Positions 10,826 to 21,843 are shown, counted from the stretch's first letter. The stretch: 64,000 nucleotides of DNA from Anodontia alba (GCA_964016985.1 OZ024836.1:37876152-37940151), one strand, 5' to 3'. Numbers and translations: made by a program. The notes: generated by a model from the letters alone, not told the origin.

Positions 10826-11039
10826 TTAACCCTTCACCCCTGACTTTCTGAAGTGGACTGTCCCATCCTCGAAGTTGGACATGTCCACTGATGCACAGGG
10901 GTTTAAATACAGTCTAAAATAAAAAAATAGAATGGCAAACAGTGTAGATCCTGATGAGACGGCTCATTTTGAGCCGTCTCATCCGGATCTACACTGTTTG
11001 TACAGGTATCAGTTTTGGTCTGCTGGGCTGAAAGGGTCA
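10826..11039. mobile_element. TTAA MITE (TTAACCCTTCACCCCTGA end), main hairpin core
   Basis: TTAACCCTTCACCCCTGACT at the left, CTGAAAGGGTCA at the right (right TTAA lost). The hairpin at about 10933-11001 (GGCAAACAGTGTAGATCC / GGATCTACACTGTTTGT) has the tip GACGGCTCATTTTGAGCCGTC. A related copy in reverse is 58640-58850. Confidence 0.7.
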
Positions 11040-11237
11040 GACAAAAAGTGTTCGTATTTTTCTTATTTCTCCATAAAATATATATATAGCACCTTATCTA
11101 GGGCTGCCATGTATAGCCCCTGCATGATTAGACTTCAAGTTCATCAACTGATCTGAGCATATATCAGTCAGTATGTTTACTTTTTGTTTCTTTTGAAATG
11201 TTTGGATTGCTAAGTACATGTAGTTTAAGTGTACGTG

Positions 11238-11668
11238 TGGGCCCCATAGCCTAGTGGATAGGAGAGTTGACTCTTAATCCATTAGGTTTCTCACCACTGT
11301 AGTTTGATTCTCACTCAGGTCACATGTGGGAAGGCCAAGTTCTGCTTACGGATAGTCAGGTGCTTTTCCACAGCTTCTCCGATTTTCGCCCACCTTTGAT
11401 GAACGATCGGCTGCATATAAGTGAAATATTCTTGAAAGGGCGGTAAAACCCCCCCAAAAAAAGTAAAAAATAAAAAAAAAAATAATAAAAATTAAGTGCA
11501 CCTGACTTCGGATCATGAAGTTCCTTGTTTGAATCCCACTAGAGGTGGAGTTCAGCTCATAACTGTACGGCATTTCATGGCACAAGGACTTCCATTATTA
11601 CATCATCATCATCTTGATATGACTTTAATGTCGTAAGAAATGTAAAGCACTAAATCATCATCGTCATC
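11238..11668 (+). mobile_element. SINE type B followed by SINE type C
   Basis: The type B head (CATAGCCTAGTGGATAGGAG) is an A-box-like start, with GTTTGATTCTCA as a B-box-like match and a body ending GCGGTAAAACCC (11238-11470). A second, type C SINE (GTTTGAATCCCACTAGAGG to GACTTTAATGTCGTAAG) follows directly at 11490-11668, then a CATCAT-rich tail. Confidence 0.65.
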
Positions 11669-11708
11669 CTCATCAGCATCATCATCGTTGTCATTATTTC
11701 TCTTGTAG

Positions 11709-11895
11709 ATCTATCTAAACGGTAGACTGATAGAAAGTTTAGAAGAAGAGGCTGCAGAAGTCCACCATATTGGGGTATACCAAGGACAACCTTGTAATAT
11801 CAACCCATGTTTAAATGGAGGTGTTTGTGTGCCTCTTCTTGAAAAGGCAGATTGTAGGTGTCCGAAACGATACTTCGGAAAAAACTGTGAGAAAG
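11709..11895 (+). CDS. Laminin G gene, fifth exon: end of LG plus complete EGF domain
   Basis: Acceptor TCTTGTAG, donor GTATTT. IYLNGRLIES closes the first laminin G. A full EGF-like module follows with spacing C-x4-C-x5-C-x8-C-x1-C-x8-C, including PCLNGGVCV and CRCPKRYFGKNC. No Asp/Asn calcium-binding consensus precedes the first Cys, so it is probably not a cbEGF. It ends with one base of the next codon. Confidence 0.93.
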
Positions 11896-12057
11896 GTATT
11901 TGTAATTCATCTAACATTTTGGTACCCTTTACCCTCCTTCATTTAAAAGGAGTAGATACAACTTCAAGGGAAATCACTCCAATCAGAATGTATATTTGTC
12001 TCCCATCTCAAATGGGGCTACTCTTAATTTGTTAAGTGCTTATCACAGTTACAATAG

Positions 12058-12325
12058 GCAGCATTTTTTTGGATGAGTTTTTAAAAAAATCTGTCCTTCA
12101 GAATAGCAATGTCCGGGTGGGCAGGCGTGCGGTCTTCAGGCATCAGGCGTTGTTCCAGGTTAACCGTTTGGTTAACCTTTTTTCAAAGTTGTATGTTACC
12201 GTTATTCTGACAGTGGATTGCTTTCATATTTGGTAGGGATGAAGAGGAGGACCAGTAGGTGTTTCAAGAGAGACAACTGTCACTTTCTTTGTTATTTAAA
12301 AAACCCGTCCATAATGCCATTAGGC
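12058..12325. mobile_element. Short copy of the GGATGGGTTTTT repeat element
   Basis: TTTTTGGATGAGTTTTTAAA at the left and TTATTTAAAAAACCCGTCCA at the right are inverted repeats. It matches both ends of 37347-38601 but lacks that element's tandem core. Confidence 0.65.
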
Positions 12326-12329
12326 TTTT

Positions 12330-12495
12330 TTCTTTTTATTCTTTTGTCTTTTTATTTGCTGAGAAAAAAAGTCTTTGACATTTCATGTGAATCATCTGCA
12401 TAGAACATGAAATGCCATGTCTTATATTCTCTGGAAATGATAAAAAAAAAATAGGATGTTGTCTTCTACAATTTGCTTATTGCTTTAAGGATTAC
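12330..12495. mobile_element. MITE remnant with ATGTGAATCATCTGC hairpin arm
   Basis: TTTGACATTTCATGTGAATC and ACATGAAATGCCATGTCTTA are the same hairpin type as at 3342-3569, with most of the right tip deleted. Confidence 0.5.
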
Positions 12496-12670
12496 AGGGG
12501 AAAAAAAGTTCCTTTAAGAGTAGCCCTTCTTGAGAATGGCATGGGAACCAAGACTAAGTCCCAGATTTAGTGCTTTTCCGCTACAGTGATCTCCAGTAGA
12601 GAAAGGAGGCAAAAGCATTTACCATAGGGTGCTGCATCTTTGAAGTATATTCATTCACCTCTAAGTAACC

Positions 12671-12933
12671 ATCACAAAAACATGCCTATATAATTTTATC
12701 CCCCTTTAACCCCACTTTTATATAGTAAAACTGGGATTTACAGGTTTATTTATTTATTTTTTTTCTTATTTTGCTTAAAAACATAGATTGTGAATACTCA
12801 TTAGAACTGCCTAACAAGTACCCACGATCTATGTTTTGAGCAGGAATGTGAAAAATATCTGAATTTTTATCTGAAAATTTTCCTTTTTTGATTGTAAAAA
12901 TTTCTATATATTTGCATAGGCATGTTTTTGTAA
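12671..12933. mobile_element. MITE family C (ATYACGAAAACATGCCTAT ends)
   Basis: TIR ATCACAAAAACATGCCTATA / ATAGGCATGTTTTTGTAAT. The core is a GTGGGTACTC-type hairpin with part of the tip lost (ACATAGATTGTGAATACTCA / CCACGATCTATGTTTT). Other copies: 19892-20167, 20368-20642, 22695-22942 (reverse), 30757-31034. Confidence 0.85.
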
Positions 12934-13168
12934 TGTTGATACATTTGGTAGATTTTATATCATTTTTGCAAGGGAGACAACTTTTGTGCCTTCCTGTTTG
13001 CTGTCCCGTACACCAAGTACCTGAAAAGGGAACTACTCTAAAAGTAAAGAATTAACCTTTATCACTCTCTGAGCCAATTAAGCAGATGCCAAACAGATTA
13101 TACTTCTCTTATTTTTCCCAGGACATAAGCTTTGACAGGTACCACCAATAAAAGTGTATCCGTTTGCC

Positions 13169-13398
13169 TTAACCCATTTATGCCGATTGGACTCTTCCAC
13201 CTCAGCTCATTGGACAGGTTCATTTCTTATATAGGGGATGTCTGATTAGTTTTATTATTACCATATTTTTTTAGGAATTTCTAAACTTAATGCAAACAGT
13301 GTAGACCCTGATCAGATGCCGCATTCTGCGGCATCTGATCTGGGTCTAAACTGTTTGTCAATGTCCCTTTTATGGTACGCTAAGCACAAGTGGATTAG
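13169..13398. mobile_element. TTAA MITE (TTAACCCATTTATGCC end), main hairpin core
   Basis: TTAACCCATTTATGCCGATT at the left; the right end is decayed (AGTGGATTAG). The hairpin at about 13290-13358 has the tip ATGCCGCATTCTGCGGCAT. A better preserved copy is 32893-33118. Confidence 0.75.
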
Positions 13399-13610
13399 AT
13401 ATACACAGACAACAAAGGGTGATGAGTCTCTTTCTTTCCTTTAAAATGTGAAATAGATGGACTATCTAGTGAAGTTATATCATATGGGTAGCACCATGCA
13501 AAAATGTGTCTTTGGACATATGCGACCAGCAAAAGCCTGTATCAGCCTGTGCATCTGTGCAGTCTGATCACGGCCTTCACTGTCCACTAACAGAATCATT
13601 GGCTATACTA

Positions 13611-13857
13611 CAGGGCCCAGTTGTTCAAAAGTAACGATGTCGTTAGTTAAGGATTCGTTAAAATTTACATTGAGTGATACGCAAATATGCTGAAATTTTT
13701 TGCTGAAAAAATGTGAGTAGCTTTTGCAGTGCAAAAGCTACTCACATTTTTTCAGCAAACAATATCAGAATATTGTATATTGAATCCACTAAAACAGTTA
13801 AAGAAATGACCCTTAATGAGCTTATTAAGCTAACGACGCTTTGAAAAACTGGGCCCA
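13611..13857. mobile_element. MITE family D with GTGAGTAGCTTTTGC palindrome
   Basis: CAGGGCCCAGTTGTTCAAAA at the left, TTGAAAAACTGGGCCCAG at the right. The core is a perfect palindrome around 13730 (GCTGAAAAAATGTGAGTAGC / GCTACTCACATTTTTTCAGC). Confidence 0.85.
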
Positions 13858-14249
13858 GATTGTAAGAATGGAATGCAAAGGCATGGGTGATACTTTTCAC
13901 ATGCTCAGTATGATCTGAATCTTCACATTTTGCACATGCTCGAAGGCACTTTTTCGCTTGACACGGACCATATGTGAAGCTAAATCTTGTGGCATGCTTT
14001 TGACACAAATAATCTTTTTAGAAATGTAATGCTTTTAGCTGTAAAAAATAATGTCTGTTTGACATCAAATCACTGCCCAAGGGATTTCAGCAGACATAAG
14101 ATGTGTTTTCTCACCAAGCATTTGCAGTACTTTTTTCTGTCATTTCTGGAAAATGATGCAGTAAAGAGCAAGCATGATTTATTTGTGTACCGTAAATACC
14201 CTAAATTCTGTGACACCGTAAGCCTTTATGATTCTCCTCCATAAATATG

Positions 14250-14810
14250 AGGGGATGGTTGGGTGTGGCGAAGGTGTTGTATATCTTACATCACAGAGGC
14301 GTCCAACTGATATTACAGTTGGGCAAGGCCTGCTATCCTTGTAGCAGGTAAGGGAAGAGGGGAAATGTTTTTTATTTCTTCTATTTCTTCACTTTCATTC
14401 ATTTTCTCTTTTCTCCCCTTTCCTTCTCTTTCAGCTCATGTGCTATCTCATATCTCTCTTCTCCCTTTCTCTGGGAGATGACACAAAATGACCCACACAT
14501 GTTGACCCCAATGCATTTGATTCCATGAATATGAACCAGTTCATTTGACTAATTTGTCACAAATCTAATACATGCTGATGGAATGGCAAACTGTGCAGAA
14601 CCAGATCAAATGGCTCCTAAAGGAGCAGTTTGATCTGGGTCTGAACTGTTTGACCCGTCTATCTGTCTGATAGCTGAATAATGGGTGAATATGATACTTT
14701 AACAGAAACCCTTGTCCAACCATCTTAGGATTTCAGTTGCTTATTTGGGATTGAACCAGTTATGTACTGGTGCACAAAAATATTGTATTTGATCTTTATA
14801 ATATTTTTTT
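14250..14810. other. Intron 5 stretch: pyrimidine-rich repeat and one main-module hairpin
   Basis: 14325-14510 is a pyrimidine-rich repeat (TTGTAGCAGGT to GACACAAAATGACCC) that recurs at 14940-15355. 14584-14653 is a main-module hairpin with the tip TGGCTCCTAAAGGAGCAG. I see no exon here. Confidence 0.6.
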
Positions 14811-14815
14811 TACAG

Positions 14816-14897
14816 TTGCAGAAAACCTTGAGATGAACAAAGCTGTAAGGTTTGATGGTAAAACCTATCTACAATATTTCAACGAAATAACATCAAT
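14816..14897 (+). CDS. Laminin G gene, sixth exon (start of second LG)
   Basis: Acceptor TTTTTTTACAG, donor GTAAGT. This short 82-base exon encodes NKAVRFDGKTYLQYFNE, the typical first strand of a laminin G domain (F-D-G-x-x-Y-L). Split codons at both ends agree with the neighbouring exons (Val in, Met out). Confidence 0.88.
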
Positions 14898-15068
14898 GTA
14901 AGTCATTTTTCATTAGTGGTAGATTGGTGGTCAGGGCTTCCTGTACTTGTAGCAGGTTGGGGAGGGAAGCATCTTAATATTTTTCTGTTTCTCCACTTTA
15001 ATTCTCCTTTTGCCCCTTATCCTTCTCTCTGTCTGTCTTTCCTCTCCTCTACTCACTCTCCTCTCCCT

Positions 15069-15312
15069 TCTTTCTGCCTTTGTGGGACCTTAGCCTAGAG
15101 GATAGGAGAGTTCTCTTAATCCATTAGGTTTCTCACCGCTGTGGTTTGAGCCTAGCTCTGGTCATATTTGGATAAGCAAGTTCTGCTTATGGATGGTCAG
15201 GTGGTTTTTCCCCAGGTTCTCCAGTTTTCGCCTACCTTTGATGAAAGATCTGCTCGATAAAAGTGCAATATTCTGAAAACCCCCCAAAAAAACAAAAAAT
15301 CTTTCTACCTTT
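15069..15312 (+). mobile_element. SINE type B inserted in a pyrimidine-rich repeat, with TSD
   Basis: The SINE (15082-15299: TTAGCCTAGAGGATAGGAG, GGTTTGAGCCTAG, body to ATTCTGAAAACCCCCC) is flanked by TCTTTCTGCCTTT (15069-15081) and TCTTTCTACCTTT (15300-15312), 12 of 13 matching. The interrupted repeat continues on the right (GGGAAATGACACAAAATGA). Confidence 0.8.
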
Positions 15313-15396
15313 CTGTGGGAAATGACACAAAATGATCCACAAGGGTTGACATAAGGTTAAACAAGATCTCCCTTTACTTGACAAGCCAAACAAAAA

Positions 15397-15802
15397 AATA
15401 TGTGTATTTAGGGTAATCCTAGGCTACCTAATTTTTCTGGTGAAACCTAGTTATTTTTAAATGTTTTGTGAAAAAAAAAAATAGGTGCAAATGGGATAAA
15501 ATATCTATGCTAAATATTTGGACAAATTGGTCTGAGCAAACAGTGTAGACCCAGATCAAACTGCTCCTATAGGAGCAGTTTGATCAGGGTCTACACTGTT
15601 TGCCATTTTATCAGTACTTTTCAACACATCAAAGGGTAGTCAGAAGTGGTAAAATTTTATGTGAATTATGGTGCTAAGCCCAAATATATTTGATATTATA
15701 TTTATGGTATAATTCTGGAAAAAAATGTAAAAAAAAAAACAACAAAAAAACCTACCTACCCTACCTATTTTTTCAAACATGTTACCCTGAATACACATAT
15801 TT
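15397..15802. mobile_element. MITE with AATATGTGTATTTAGGGTAA ends and main hairpin core
   Basis: The left AATATGTGTATTTAGGGTAA and right TTACCCTGAATACACATATT are TIRs. The central hairpin (15536-15605) has arms GCAAACAGTGTAGACCCAGA / CAGGGTCTACACTGTTTGC and the tip CTGCTCCTATAGGAGCAG. The outer family differs from families A and B. Confidence 0.8.
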
Positions 15803-15901
15803 ATGTATTTGGGCCCATGAATTATCACATTAACCTTGAATGTTTGGACACCTTTCTCATTTGCAATACTTGTCCAAAAATTTAAACAAATCAGTTAGAC
15901 T

Positions 15902-16090
15902 ATTTGGGCATAGTTGTTCAAAACTTTGTGAGCTTATCAAAGGCATTAAAATCAACAGTGCAGAAGCTACAAAAATATTTTTGCAATAAAATTATGCAAG
16001 TGTATTTAATTTGCTCTGTAAAAATATTAAACAGGAATTTGGGCTTAATAACTTTAAATTATTGGCACTTTGAGCAAATGGGCCCTTCTA
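15902..16090. mobile_element. Decayed family D MITE
   Basis: TTTGGGCATAGTTGTTCAAA at the left and CTTTGAGCAAATGGGCCC at the right resemble the CAGGGCCCAGTTGTTCAAA ends. The core is not recognisable. Confidence 0.45.
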
Positions 16091-16119
16091 ATGTGTTTTA
16101 AGCTTTATGTACTTGATAG

Positions 16120-16260
16120 AATTTTAGCAGATGGCAGTTTTGAAATTTTTTATTTTCCCAGAAAACAGGATTTGACATTTCATGCAAAACTGTCTCCTCA
16201 GGAGACAGTTTACATGAGATGTCAAACCCTATTTTTTGAAAGAAGAAAAGAGAAAACATT
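16120..16260. mobile_element. MITE remnant with GTTTGACATTTCATGC hairpin
   Basis: GAAAACAGGATTTGACATTT against GAGATGTCAAACCCTATTTT, with the tip ACTGTCTCCTCAGGAGACAGT. It lies about 75 bases upstream of the exon at 16335. Confidence 0.7.
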
Positions 16261-16334
16261 TCAGAACTGCTGTTTGCTGAATTTTTTCCCAGAATGCAAA
16301 GTGGTAACTGAATCCCTTTTTCTTTATCCTACAG

Positions 16335-16571
16335 GCAAGAAGCACAGAGAACAAATAAAGTGAAATTAAAATTCCGTACTCACCATACAAATGGGATGCT
16401 GATCTTCCAAGGTCAAGGTCATGCAGCCAGAGACTATTTAATAGTTGCAATAGCCAACAGTCATGTTGAATTTAGTTTTAACCTGGGTATGCAGGACCAG
16501 AATAATTTATTCATATTGAGATCTACAGTTTATGTTAGTGATGGTATGTGGCACACAGTTACAGTAGAAAG
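16335..16571 (+). CDS. Laminin G gene, seventh exon (body of second LG)
   Basis: Acceptor TATCCTACAG, donor GTAAGA; the longest exon in the window. It encodes KLKFRTHHTNGMLIFQGQG, then DYLIVAIANSHVEFSFNLG and SDGMWHTVTVER, covering most strands of the second laminin G domain. Confidence 0.93.
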
Positions 16572-16670
16572 GTAAGAAATACAAAATGTGTTTTATCATG
16601 ACAGTCTGTCTTTGAGTATACAATGTATATGAATTCACATGGCCATACCAGACTGCACGAACAGTCAGGT

Positions 16671-17004
16671 CAGAGCTTATGCAGGCCTCGGTGGCTCAGT
16701 TGGATGCGCCGTCCGACTGGAGACCAGGAGGTCGCGGGTTCAACCCCCGCCGAGGTCGGTAACATTCTTTCGTGGAGATTGATCATGAAATATTTTCTAC
16801 GGTCATTCTCTCCCTTCCGCTGATTCAAGAAGGGCAGTTGTCAGTTTCTGGCGAAAGAATGTGCACAATACTGGTTAACCGCCTAGAGGACTAAGCCTGC
16901 CCAGTAAACGTGTGGTTAGGTAAACTGACTGCGCTCGACATGACCCCATTGGGTTGACTGGGCCGTAAAACCTCAACACAAACAAACAAACAGAGCTTAT
17001 GCAG
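16671..17004 (+). mobile_element. SINE type A, best-preserved copy, 14-bp TSD
   Basis: The body is 16685-16990, flanked by perfect CAGAGCTTATGCAG at 16671-16684 and 16991-17004. The internal Pol III boxes look intact: A box TGGCTCAGTTGG, B box GGTTCAACCCC. The tail is CTCAACACAAACAAACAAA. The perfect TSD and intact boxes suggest a fairly recent insertion. Confidence 0.95.
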
Positions 17005-17098
17005 CTTTTGGGTTGATTGTTTACAACTAAGTCATAGTATACAGATGCCTAAATTTCCTTAAGGTTGTTGTCCACATGGTTATCATTGACCAGTTTTT

Positions 17099-17300
17099 AT
17101 GCTGAAAAAATGAAGATGCTATCCCTACTTCTAATTGTCAGCCAATCAGATTTCTTTATCCAGATTTTTGATATAGATTCAAATACTAAAAGGCAAACAG
17201 TGCAGATCCGGATCAGTTGGCTTCTTCAGAAGCCAACTGATCTGGATCTACACTGTTTGCACGGGCAGGGTATACTCGGGCTCAGCAGGACAAGGGTTAA
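17099..17300. mobile_element. TTAA MITE family B
   Basis: The left end is partly decayed (ATGCTGAAAAAATGAAGATG); the right end TCAGCAGGACAAGGGTTAA is intact. The hairpin at 17193-17260 has arms GCAAACAGTGCAGATCCGGA / CTGGATCTACACTGTTTGC and the tip TTGGCTTCTTCAGAAGCCAA. Confidence 0.85.
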
Positions 17301-17739
17301 ACTGTGCTTTAGACAAAATCGAGGAAATGGTTATTACAATTCTTGTCGCTGTGACGCTAGAGTGCTGTTGATAGAGGGTTATTTGTAAAACCTGAACTGG
17401 AACAGTTTGGACATTTGCAAACACCCAGATCAGATGGCACAGAATATGGCATCAGATGGCACAGAATGTGGCATCTGATCAGGGTCTGTACTACTTGCTT
17501 AAATTACAGGAAGTTAAAGGTTAAATGAAACAGCCTTAAGTCCACCGTTCAGGACCATTTTCCCAGCCTACATTCAGAAACAATTGACCCATCAGTGCTG
17601 TCAGTGCTTTGATTGTCACAGCTGCTCAAGTGGGCAGGTGCTATATATGCATCCAGTTTTCCATCTATTTGTCCTTTCTCATCTCTTTTTTGGTTAGTCT
17701 GTCAACATTTGAAACCACCCTAGCATTCAAAGTCCATTT

Positions 17740-17985
17740 CTTAATAATGTTTACAGCAATCTCTTTATAACATGATTCATTATAGCATGGTTTTGGATAT
17801 AAGATGGTTTAAAAAATATTGTATCCAAACAAAAATGTATAGATTATATAGAAACATGATCATGATGGTCATTTTTCTATATAGTCTGTACATGTTTGTT
17901 TGGATGCAATACAGTTGTCTAGCTAACATGGTTTTAGCTTCGGATCCCAGCAAGAGTTATAAAGAGGTTGTGGTGTACATCTATA
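17740..17985. mobile_element. Tc1-like MITE, diverged (ATAGATTATATAGAAA core)
   Basis: TTGTATCCAAACAAAAATGT, ATAGATTATATAGAAACATG and TTTTCTATATAGTCTGTACA form the hairpin of the family at 29122-29347. TIRs are worn (TCTTTATAACATG / GTTATAAAGAGGTTGTGGTG). Confidence 0.65.
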
Positions 17986-17999
17986 GTCATCTTACCTGG

Positions 18000-19600
18000 C
18001 ATACTTTTTCTCCCTAGCAAGGACTCAAACAGAACTGTATCATTTTATGATAATGACTAATTTTTCATGGGCGAAAGACTTGGCCACTTTTTTTATTTTT
18101 TATTTATTTATTTTATTTTGTCAATCCTACATTAACTTCATTTCTGATTACTTGAAACAGTCATCTAACATGGCATGTGTTTTCTCCCTTACATGGACAA
18201 AAACTGCAATGTCATTTTTTAATGCTTACTGATACTTCACAGTTAAAAAACAGTCATTTTTAGGCACATCAGAAGGTAGTCAAATTAACTTACTCAGACA
18301 TGTTAAGGGTCATGGAAAAACAGCTTTTCTCACACCTTACGAAATTTAAAAAAAAATCTCCCCCCAAAAAATGAAAATCCCGACTTTGGGTCGAAACTTT
18401 TAAAACGCTACGCTTTTAATATATTGGAAAAACTTGGGCTCAATCCAAAGTAATCCTAATATTGATCAAAATCGTATAAACACTTGGATTGAATGGGGGT
18501 AAACGCATTAGACATGAAAAACAAAGCATCTTGATAATGTTATTGCATTGTGGGATAGTGTTGTCCAAAATGGCAAAAAGATTGGCATCTCTGGGGCTTT
18601 GCTTCCTGAAGAAATGTGTTACAATAAATTAAAACACTGTAACCCGTCTTCAGTATCATAGAAGAAGGGAGAAACAAGAAATAAAACAATCTTTTTTGTT
18701 GACAAGTAAAATCAAAATGGCGATGCGATTGAACTGCCAATCGGGATGACCCCAATTTAATAAGCATCTGTGCGATCGTAAAAAACACTTTCCATGAATC
18801 TTCTTTCAGTCACAAGGGACTTGCAATAAAAGAAAAAAGATGGGGTCTAAAACTCATGACAACACAAGTTACAGTTCAGAATTCGAGAAAATGTATGACA
18901 GGGTGAAAAAAAAAAAAAAAAAATAGAGGGCTCTCAAAGCATACTGCACAATATGCAGGTTATTTAATTATTGTGAAAGGAAGCTCTAAATAAAAAGAAA
19001 ATAAATTTTTACCTAAGGCATATGACTGTTGCCCCATTATTAACTTTTTCCAAGACTTCTGAGACTCCAGGACATAACTTTATATGCATTGATGATGACA
19101 TCAGTAGAGAGATAAAAGAAGACATATTGATATAATAAATACAATCTTTTGTTACTTCTGGAGTATGGAATACTATAAGTACAATGAAGCCCTGGTCATT
19201 GACAGTGATTAACAAGAAAAAGGCTTAGCTAGATGACAGCATCTCCTAAGAATGGTGCTTACAAAAAAATGAGCAAAAGTGTTATAAATTGCTCTCAGAA
19301 TGCACCATATTACACCAATTTCTTAGAAATTTTCTGGGGAAGCATGCCCCAGGACCCCTCTAGCTTGGCTTCGCGCCTTCAGCACTCGCCAACCTGGCTC
19401 GACAGTGCTATCTCCCTCATTTTATTTCAAAACTTAACATGTCTGCTTACTCAAATATGGTAGAGTTACAGTTTCTGAATACTTCCGGTAAATACTGTAT
19501 CCTAAAATTTTAAAAAATGTCTGTCTAAAAAGAGAAGGCTAAATGGCAAACAGTGCAAACCCAGCTCAAACTGTTATAAAGGATGTTGGTATACATGTTT
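18000..19600. other. Intron 7 stretch without recognised genes
   Basis: 1.6 kb of AT-rich DNA. 18310-18800 has short ORFs without domain features. 18900-18925 is a poly-A run. 19240-19420 (CAGAATGCACCATATTACAC, GGGGAAGCATGCCCCAGGAC) looks like an old dispersed repeat. I see no exon. Confidence 0.4.
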
Positions 19601-19665
19601 TATTTAAGTTTGATTTATATTTAAAATTTAGTTATCATACAGTTGTTTCTTATATCATTTGACAG

Positions 19666-19769
19666 AGATAAACGAAGTGCTAAATTACAAGTTGACGAGG
19701 AGACACCCGTCACTGGGGCAGCAGATGTGGGGTCCACACAGCTTGATACAGATGGCATGCTATGGATAG
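19666..19769 (+). CDS. Laminin G gene, eighth exon
   Basis: Acceptor ATTTGACAG, donor GTAGGT. It encodes DKRSAKLQVDEETPVTG and TDGMLWIG, the 'L-x-V-D' strand and the L-W-I-G-G strand of the second laminin G. The Gly codon is split across the intron into the last exon. Confidence 0.88.
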
Positions 19770-19891
19770 GTAGGTAAAACATGATAGCGGAGTCCTCCAA
19801 ATTGAAAACAACTTGATGGTAGGGCATCCAATGCAAACCCAGATCAGCCTAAGCATCTCAGGAGGAATGCAGATGTTATCAATTAAAACCC

Positions 19892-20642
19892 ATCACGAAA
19901 ACATGCCTATATAATGTTGACCCCCTTAAACCCCACTTTATATAGTAAAACTGGGGTTTACATGGGTATACAGTATTTTACTTATTTTTGGTCAAAAACA
20001 TAGAATGTGGGTACTCGTTAGAACTGCCTCACTGAGGCAGTTCTAAAGAGTACGCACATTCTATGCTTTGAGCAGAAATATGAAAAATATCAGAGTTTTT
20101 CATTTGAAAATTTTCAGTTTTTGGAGGTGAAATTTTCTTTATATTTGAATAGGCGTGTTTTTGTAATGCTTAGAATGTAAGCAGAGTCAGTAATATGCAG
20201 GCAGTTGTGGTTCTACAGTGGTTGTCAGTTTCTTGCGAAAGACTGTGCACAATACTGGTTAACCGCTTAGAAGACTAAGCCTGCCCAGTAAACGTGTGGT
20301 TAGGTAAACTGACTGCGCTCAACATGATTCCATTGGGTTGACTGGACCGTAAAACCTCAACACAAACATCACGAAAACCTGCCTATATAATTTTGACCCC
20401 CTTAAACCCCACTTTTATATAGAAAAACTGGGGTTTACAGGGGTATACATTATTTTTCTTATTTCTGCTCAAAATATAGATTGTGGGTACTCGTTAGAAC
20501 TGCCTCATCGAGGCAGTTCTAACGGGTACCCACAATCTATGTTTTGAGCAAAAATATGAAAAATATCAGAATTTTTTTTTGAAAATTTTCATTTTTTGGT
20601 GGTAAAATTTTGAGCATATTTGAATAGGCATGTTTTCGTAAT
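19892..20642. mobile_element. Two family C MITEs flanking a 5'-truncated SINE type A
   Basis: MITEs at 19892-20167 and 20368-20642 each have ATCACGAAAACMTGCCTATA and ATAGGCRTGTTTTYGTAATG ends, and a hairpin of the GTGGGTACTCGTTAGAACTG type (tip CTGCCTCACTGAGGCAG or CTGCCTCATCGAGGCAG). Between them, 20221-20366 is the 3' half of a SINE type A. The tail ACACAAAC runs straight into the second MITE. Confidence 0.85.
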
Positions 20643-20794
20643 GACAAAATTTACAGTGGTTGCATATAATGCACAACATGGGAAGAAGGCCCTTATGCCA
20701 TATTGGAACAGTGACTGTCCAGATGAGTGTGCGCAACCATGCAGTATCGTCTGGACATTCTCGGCTTGTCAGTATATATTACAGTATCCATTCA

Positions 20795-20880
20795 TTCTGT
20801 AAGTGGACAACGAAGGCCCAGATCAGCCTGCACATTAGTGCAGGCTGATCAGGACCTGCGTTGTCCGCAAATTGCAAGAG
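20795..20880. mobile_element. Fragment with CCAGATCAGCCTGCAC hairpin
   Basis: GACAACGAAGGCCCAGATCA against TGATCAGGACCTGCGTTGTC, with the tip GCCTGCACATTAGTGCAGGC. It is the third hairpin module of this window; see 25391-25639. Confidence 0.65.
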
Positions 20881-20964
20881 GGCCCTTTTCCTGCACGTTT
20901 GTCATAAGAGGGACTTTACCCTTCATCCCTTTAAGTGCCAGTCACAAAAAATTGAGGTGAAGCA

Positions 20965-21128
20965 TCTGGGTGGCCAAGTAGTTAGTGCTTCTGTCTGCCA
21001 TTCACAAGGGCCTGGGTTTGAATTCCACCAGAGAGCTCATTATTAATTACACAGAGGCTTTAATTTTCCCTGATCATCTCAATATGACTTAAATAATGTT
21101 GAAAGGGACATAAAACACCAAATCATCA
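20965..21128 (+). mobile_element. SINE type C
   Basis: GGGTGGCCAAGTAGTTAGTG (A-box-like), GGTTTGAATTCCACC (B-box-like) and the body ATGACTTAAATAATGTTGAA. The body is shared with 4996-5133. Confidence 0.65.
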
Positions 21129-21139
21129 TTGCATCTGCA

Positions 21140-21430
21140 GCAGATGTTATTTTTGATTTTTTTTTTCTGTGATATAAGGCATGATATTCATGTGAATTGT
21201 CTGCCTAGTAGACAATTCACATGAAAAGTTTAGCCTTATTTTCTGTGGAAAATAATAAAAAAAAAGTTAAGAATGTTGTCTACTAAAATTTTGCTTGGCA
21301 ATATAAGGTTTACATTGGTGTAGGCAATCTCAGCAGAAGACAAATTTGATTTTATTTTTTTTTTAAACAGTCTTGATATTTCATTCAGACTGCCATTTGG
21401 AGACTGCTTGAATGAAATTCAGTCACTGGT
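21140..21430. mobile_element. Two adjacent ATGAAA-hairpin MITE remnants
   Basis: 21140-21305 has ATTCATGTGAATTGTCTGCC / GACAATTCACATGAAAAGTT. 21340-21425 has CTTGATATTTCATTCAGACT and a partial right arm. Both belong with 3342-3569. Confidence 0.5.
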
Positions 21431-21491
21431 TTAGTGATGCCTCTCATGACAGAATGGGTTCTCCAGCTCTCAAAGGCTTCACATGTTTCAG

Positions 21492-21843
21492 CAGGGTTGT
21501 GGAATTTTCAAATTTTATTACTTGTCTACGGACAAGTAAATGGCCAAACTCCACTTGTCCAACCTAGATTTACTTGCCCGAAAACTGAAAGTTTTCTTGG
21601 TTCTTGAAGAAAACTTATGTTGTGGGTACACATTAGAAGTGCCTCATGGAGGCACTTCTAATGTGTACCCACAACATAAGTTTTTTTTATGAGAAATAAG
21701 AAAAATGTACATGTCATAATCTGGATACTCTTCGTAGTTAGAGTTATGAAGTTCTTGACCCAGGACAAGTAAATTTAATTCTTTATTTGTCCTCAGGGAA
21801 ACTTGACAAGTTGGACAAGTCGGGATGGTATTTCCACAGTCCT
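21492..21843. mobile_element. MITE with CAGGGTTGTGGAATTTTC end and GTGGGTACACATTAGAAG core
   Basis: The outer ends CAGGGTTGTGGAATTTT and GGTATTTCCACAGTCCTG are inverted repeats, followed inwards by TTACTTGTC / GACAAGTC motifs. The core (21610-21690) is a near-perfect hairpin: AAAACTTATGTTGTGGGTAC / GTACCCACAACATAAGTTTT, tip GTGCCTCATGGAGGCAC. Confidence 0.8.

Noticed and set aside
16685..16770. Possible tRNA genes (intact A and B boxes)
   Set aside because: Cloverleaf stems are imperfect and every hit continues into the same ~305-bp SINE body with target duplications.
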